Assembly: GCF_028554725.1 (NCBI RefSeq)
Contig: NC_071668.1
Span: forward strand, 78,586,719 to 78,650,718
Direction of reading: 5' to 3'
Length of the DNA: 64,000 nt
Source of the DNA: Zeugodacus cucurbitae
Lineage: Eukaryota; Arthropoda; Insecta; Diptera; Tephritidae
How positions within the stretch are numbered: the stretch's first letter is position 1; each line of letters begins with the position of its first letter. The notes under the pieces were generated by a model. That model was not told the DNA's origin. It saw nothing but the letters and a program-made list of their open reading frames with translations, and ran no database searches. A program made the position numbers and the translations under genes. Shown here in pieces: positions 62,055-64,000 of the stretch.

Positions 62055-63529
62055 CAATTGTAAGGAAAGACTTGCTGAAGGCGTGGCAGCATGCTATGAT
62101 TAACGCGGGCACTTGCAATTTTTGCTGTCGCAATGCTGTCTCTGCCCTGCGGCGTTCGCGCACAATTAGAGCGCACATTTCAATAATACCACCCCCGTCT
62201 ACGCCCGAAAAACAACGACAGCGCAGTAGCAACTTTTTAATGATGCCACCGGTTGGAAGCCAATGGCTGGTATCTTCCTTTTGTTCTTATTATTTAATTT
62301 CCCCCCTCTCTGCTTCTGCGACGACCACAAAACCTGTGTATATGCAGACGGTGTTAAATAGTTAGCGGTGTTGGTAATTGGCTAGTGCTGCTGACGGATG
62401 GTTGAGTGCACCTGTTCCCGCAACCAATCCGCCACGATGTTCATAATATTTCACCCAGGGATGTTTGAATTAAATCGGATTTCATGAATATTGATTGATT
62501 ACGCTCACCCGGAAAAAGGGAGCCTAACAACACTTCAAAGAAAAAACCGAAACATATTGTCTTCAAGCCAAATTATGAGAGAAGAGCAGGTCAAACTTTG
62601 CATCACAATTATTTATTGTTTAATCACTATTAAAAGCGTCGTGAGAATATTTAATTTAATCTGGTGCCGGCTTATCTGAAAGGTATACTCATGTATGTTA
62701 AAAACTGGTTATATTAAAGTTAACCAAAGTGGCGCATTAAACGCAATGTCACACACAATTTTGGTGTTCCATGCTTTAAATTAGACTTGCTTGATTGGGC
62801 GGACAAATTCGTATTTTTATTTAACACACTTTCAAAATGAGACGTCTGAGTCAGCGAAAAGAAAAGTTTCTTCAATCAGCGGAGTAGATGGGATTTTAAT
62901 AACACAAACTTCAGGAAAGAATACAACTTTGTTGCTTTAGAAATTTGACCCATTTCCCAAAGCAGTGAGTGTAGGTTGAATTAAACGAATTTCTAATACA
63001 TCATAGCAGCCCAATGTGGCCACACAGTTTCATTGTTACCTTCATAATTCATAAAAGGCAAAGTAAGTATTTTGTCAACAAATATAACAAAAAATATAAG
63101 AGGTGCACAAAAGAGCGAATCATCAATTTTGTTTCAAACATTTAATAGACCTCTGCCGAGCTGGATAAAAGTGGAATGTAGCATGAAGGAAGGAAACGAT
63201 GCAAAAGCCGACGTTGTGTGACACGAAGTGGCAAGCCAAACGCCCCATGAGGATTTAATTCAATTCCCGTCTGTATTTTCAAATAATACTATATACATAG
63301 CATGAGTGCCAACTACGCAACACAGGTTGAAGGAAATTTAGAAAAATTTAAATAAATAAAAATAAGATCACCATGCCGCAGGCAATGTAGTATGCCCGCC
63401 TGCTAAGCAACGGCAGCAGCAAGGAGAGCAGCCGGCGACATGGCCGATGCATCACTGAAAGTTGTAAAAACAAAAGTGGAAGGAGTAGCTTGCAGGAAGT
63501 GCGTTGGCAGCTAGCGGAAGTGGCAACAA

Positions 63530-63769
63530 ATGCCGGCAACGTCACAGCGCCTCGACCACAGTCATCGTGAACGCCACCGCAATGACAAAGGACGACAGCA
63601 CCAGCAACAGCGACAACAACAGCAACAGCCAGAACTTTGGGCGAAACAATGGCAACAGGATTTGCCTTCACACAGTCACTTTTTCAGTTTTTTTGGTATT
63701 TCTTTTTTTTTTTGCCAGTCAGCTTTCACGTCTATTCAGCTTGCGGCTTTCTTTGTTTCACTTCCTTGA
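63530..63769 (+). CDS. ORF with N-terminal glutamine (opa-type) repeat, 79 aa
   Basis: ATG at 63530 stands in a near-ideal fly context (GGCAACAAATG). The first 45 residues are polar, with Arg/His runs and glutamine tracts (HQQQRQQQQQ) encoded by mixed CAG/CAA, as in the N-terminal exons of fly developmental regulators. The reading frame then enters a T-rich stretch giving a Phe-rich tail that looks untranslated. A splice donor would be needed before about 63690, but none is convincing. CAG/CAA-rich DNA is common outside genes in flies, so this remains weak. Confidence 0.15.
   Translation: MPATSQRLDHSHRERHRNDKGRQHQQQRQQQQQPELWAKQWQQDLPSHSHFFSFFGISFFFCQSAFTSIQLAAFFVSLP
63595..63635. repeat. 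CAG/CAA (opa-like) low-complexity run
   Basis: Interrupted CAGCAACAGCGACAACAACAG repeat inside a GC-rich stretch (63390-63660). It encodes glutamine in the +2 context noted for the overlapping ORF. Confidence 0.7.
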
Positions 63770-64000
63770 TGTGCTGCTTGGGTCTTTGCAGTGAAATCCA
63801 AGGCATATGCCTGACAACAAGACAGCCGCAGAAAGCGACGCAACAAAACAACAATAACAACGGCAATATTTGTAGCATTCGCAGACATACTAGTATAAAC
63901 GCGTCGAGGAGTTTTTGTATACTCGTACAACTTCAACATGTATTACGCCGTTTCAGTGTCAACGTCTGTTGATAAGCAAGACTGAGTGGTTGAGTGAATG

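Larger units (their letters stand above)
55535..63529. other. Unannotated stretch, right end
   Basis: AT-rich with the TA run (56577) and the palindrome (62035). A minus-strand frame at 59229-59474 (open from just after a TAG near 59500) has a balanced, charged composition (KFEEIVKRLNESKVFFKQL) but no ATG start, domain or pyrimidine-led acceptor. A diverged copy of the CACTAGGAGTAAGTAC sequence of 3380 lies at 58196. No gene supported. Confidence 0.55.

Noticed and set aside
1..64000. tRNA genes, CRISPR arrays, bacterial operons or phage genes
   Set aside because: No tRNA B-box with a matching A-box was seen, no spaced direct-repeat array exists, and composition, splice-like signals and transposable elements show an insect nuclear genome.

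Overview
This is eukaryotic, AT-rich, mostly non-coding DNA from the genome of a higher fly. A tephritid-like dipteran is my best guess. The reasons are the dispersed repeat family that begins AACAAGTAAGGAAGGGC, an RTE-type LINE ending in an AAG-rich tail, a Ty3/gypsy LTR element of the mdg3/micropia/blastopia type, fly-like start contexts and many CA, ATAC and TTG microsatellites. The species is inferred from memory of such repeats; I could not search a database. I recognise no complete host gene. The window looks like large introns or intergenic DNA of one or more developmental or cell-surface genes.

Layout. 1-13.5 kb: AT-rich DNA with two GC-rich islands (1.0-1.5 kb and 6.9-7.3 kb), a DRE-like motif pair near 3.34 kb and a 66-bp direct repeat at 8.96 and 9.81 kb. 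13.6-13.9 kb: a candidate 330-bp MITE. 18.0-19.2 kb: copy 1 of a dispersed repeat of about 1.2 kb; copy 2 lies inverted at 36.55-37.78 kb. 21.3-22.1 kb: a 5'-truncated, frameshifted RTE-like LINE. 22.33-22.45 kb, minus strand: the best host-gene candidate, a first coding exon with a signal-anchor-like segment and a strong splice donor, with a full CRE palindrome about 0.5 kb upstream. 33.8-43.3 kb, plus strand: three exon-like pieces. The first (33822-33892) and third (43007-43163) are phase-compatible; the second (35099-35160) does not fit that frame.

48.0-53.9 kb: the best-supported feature. A complete 5,117-bp LTR retrotransposon lies on the minus strand inside a minisatellite made of TGACATCCATTTGACAGCTG-like units. 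Its 292-bp LTRs look identical and are flanked by a 4-bp TAGA duplication. One uninterrupted gag-pol frame of 1,464 codons carries two zinc knuckles, protease, reverse transcriptase, RNase H and an integrase with a D,D-35-E triad. Its stop codon lies inside the 3' LTR. Identical LTRs and an intact frame indicate a recent, possibly still mobile copy.

53.9-64 kb: again AT-rich, with one small ORF encoding a predicted secreted protein (minus strand, 55.3-55.5 kb), a GC-rich palindrome at 62.04 kb and a glutamine-repeat ORF near the right end. I found no tRNA, rRNA or other RNA gene. Host exon calls rest on open frame plus splice-site pattern only and are given low to middling confidence.
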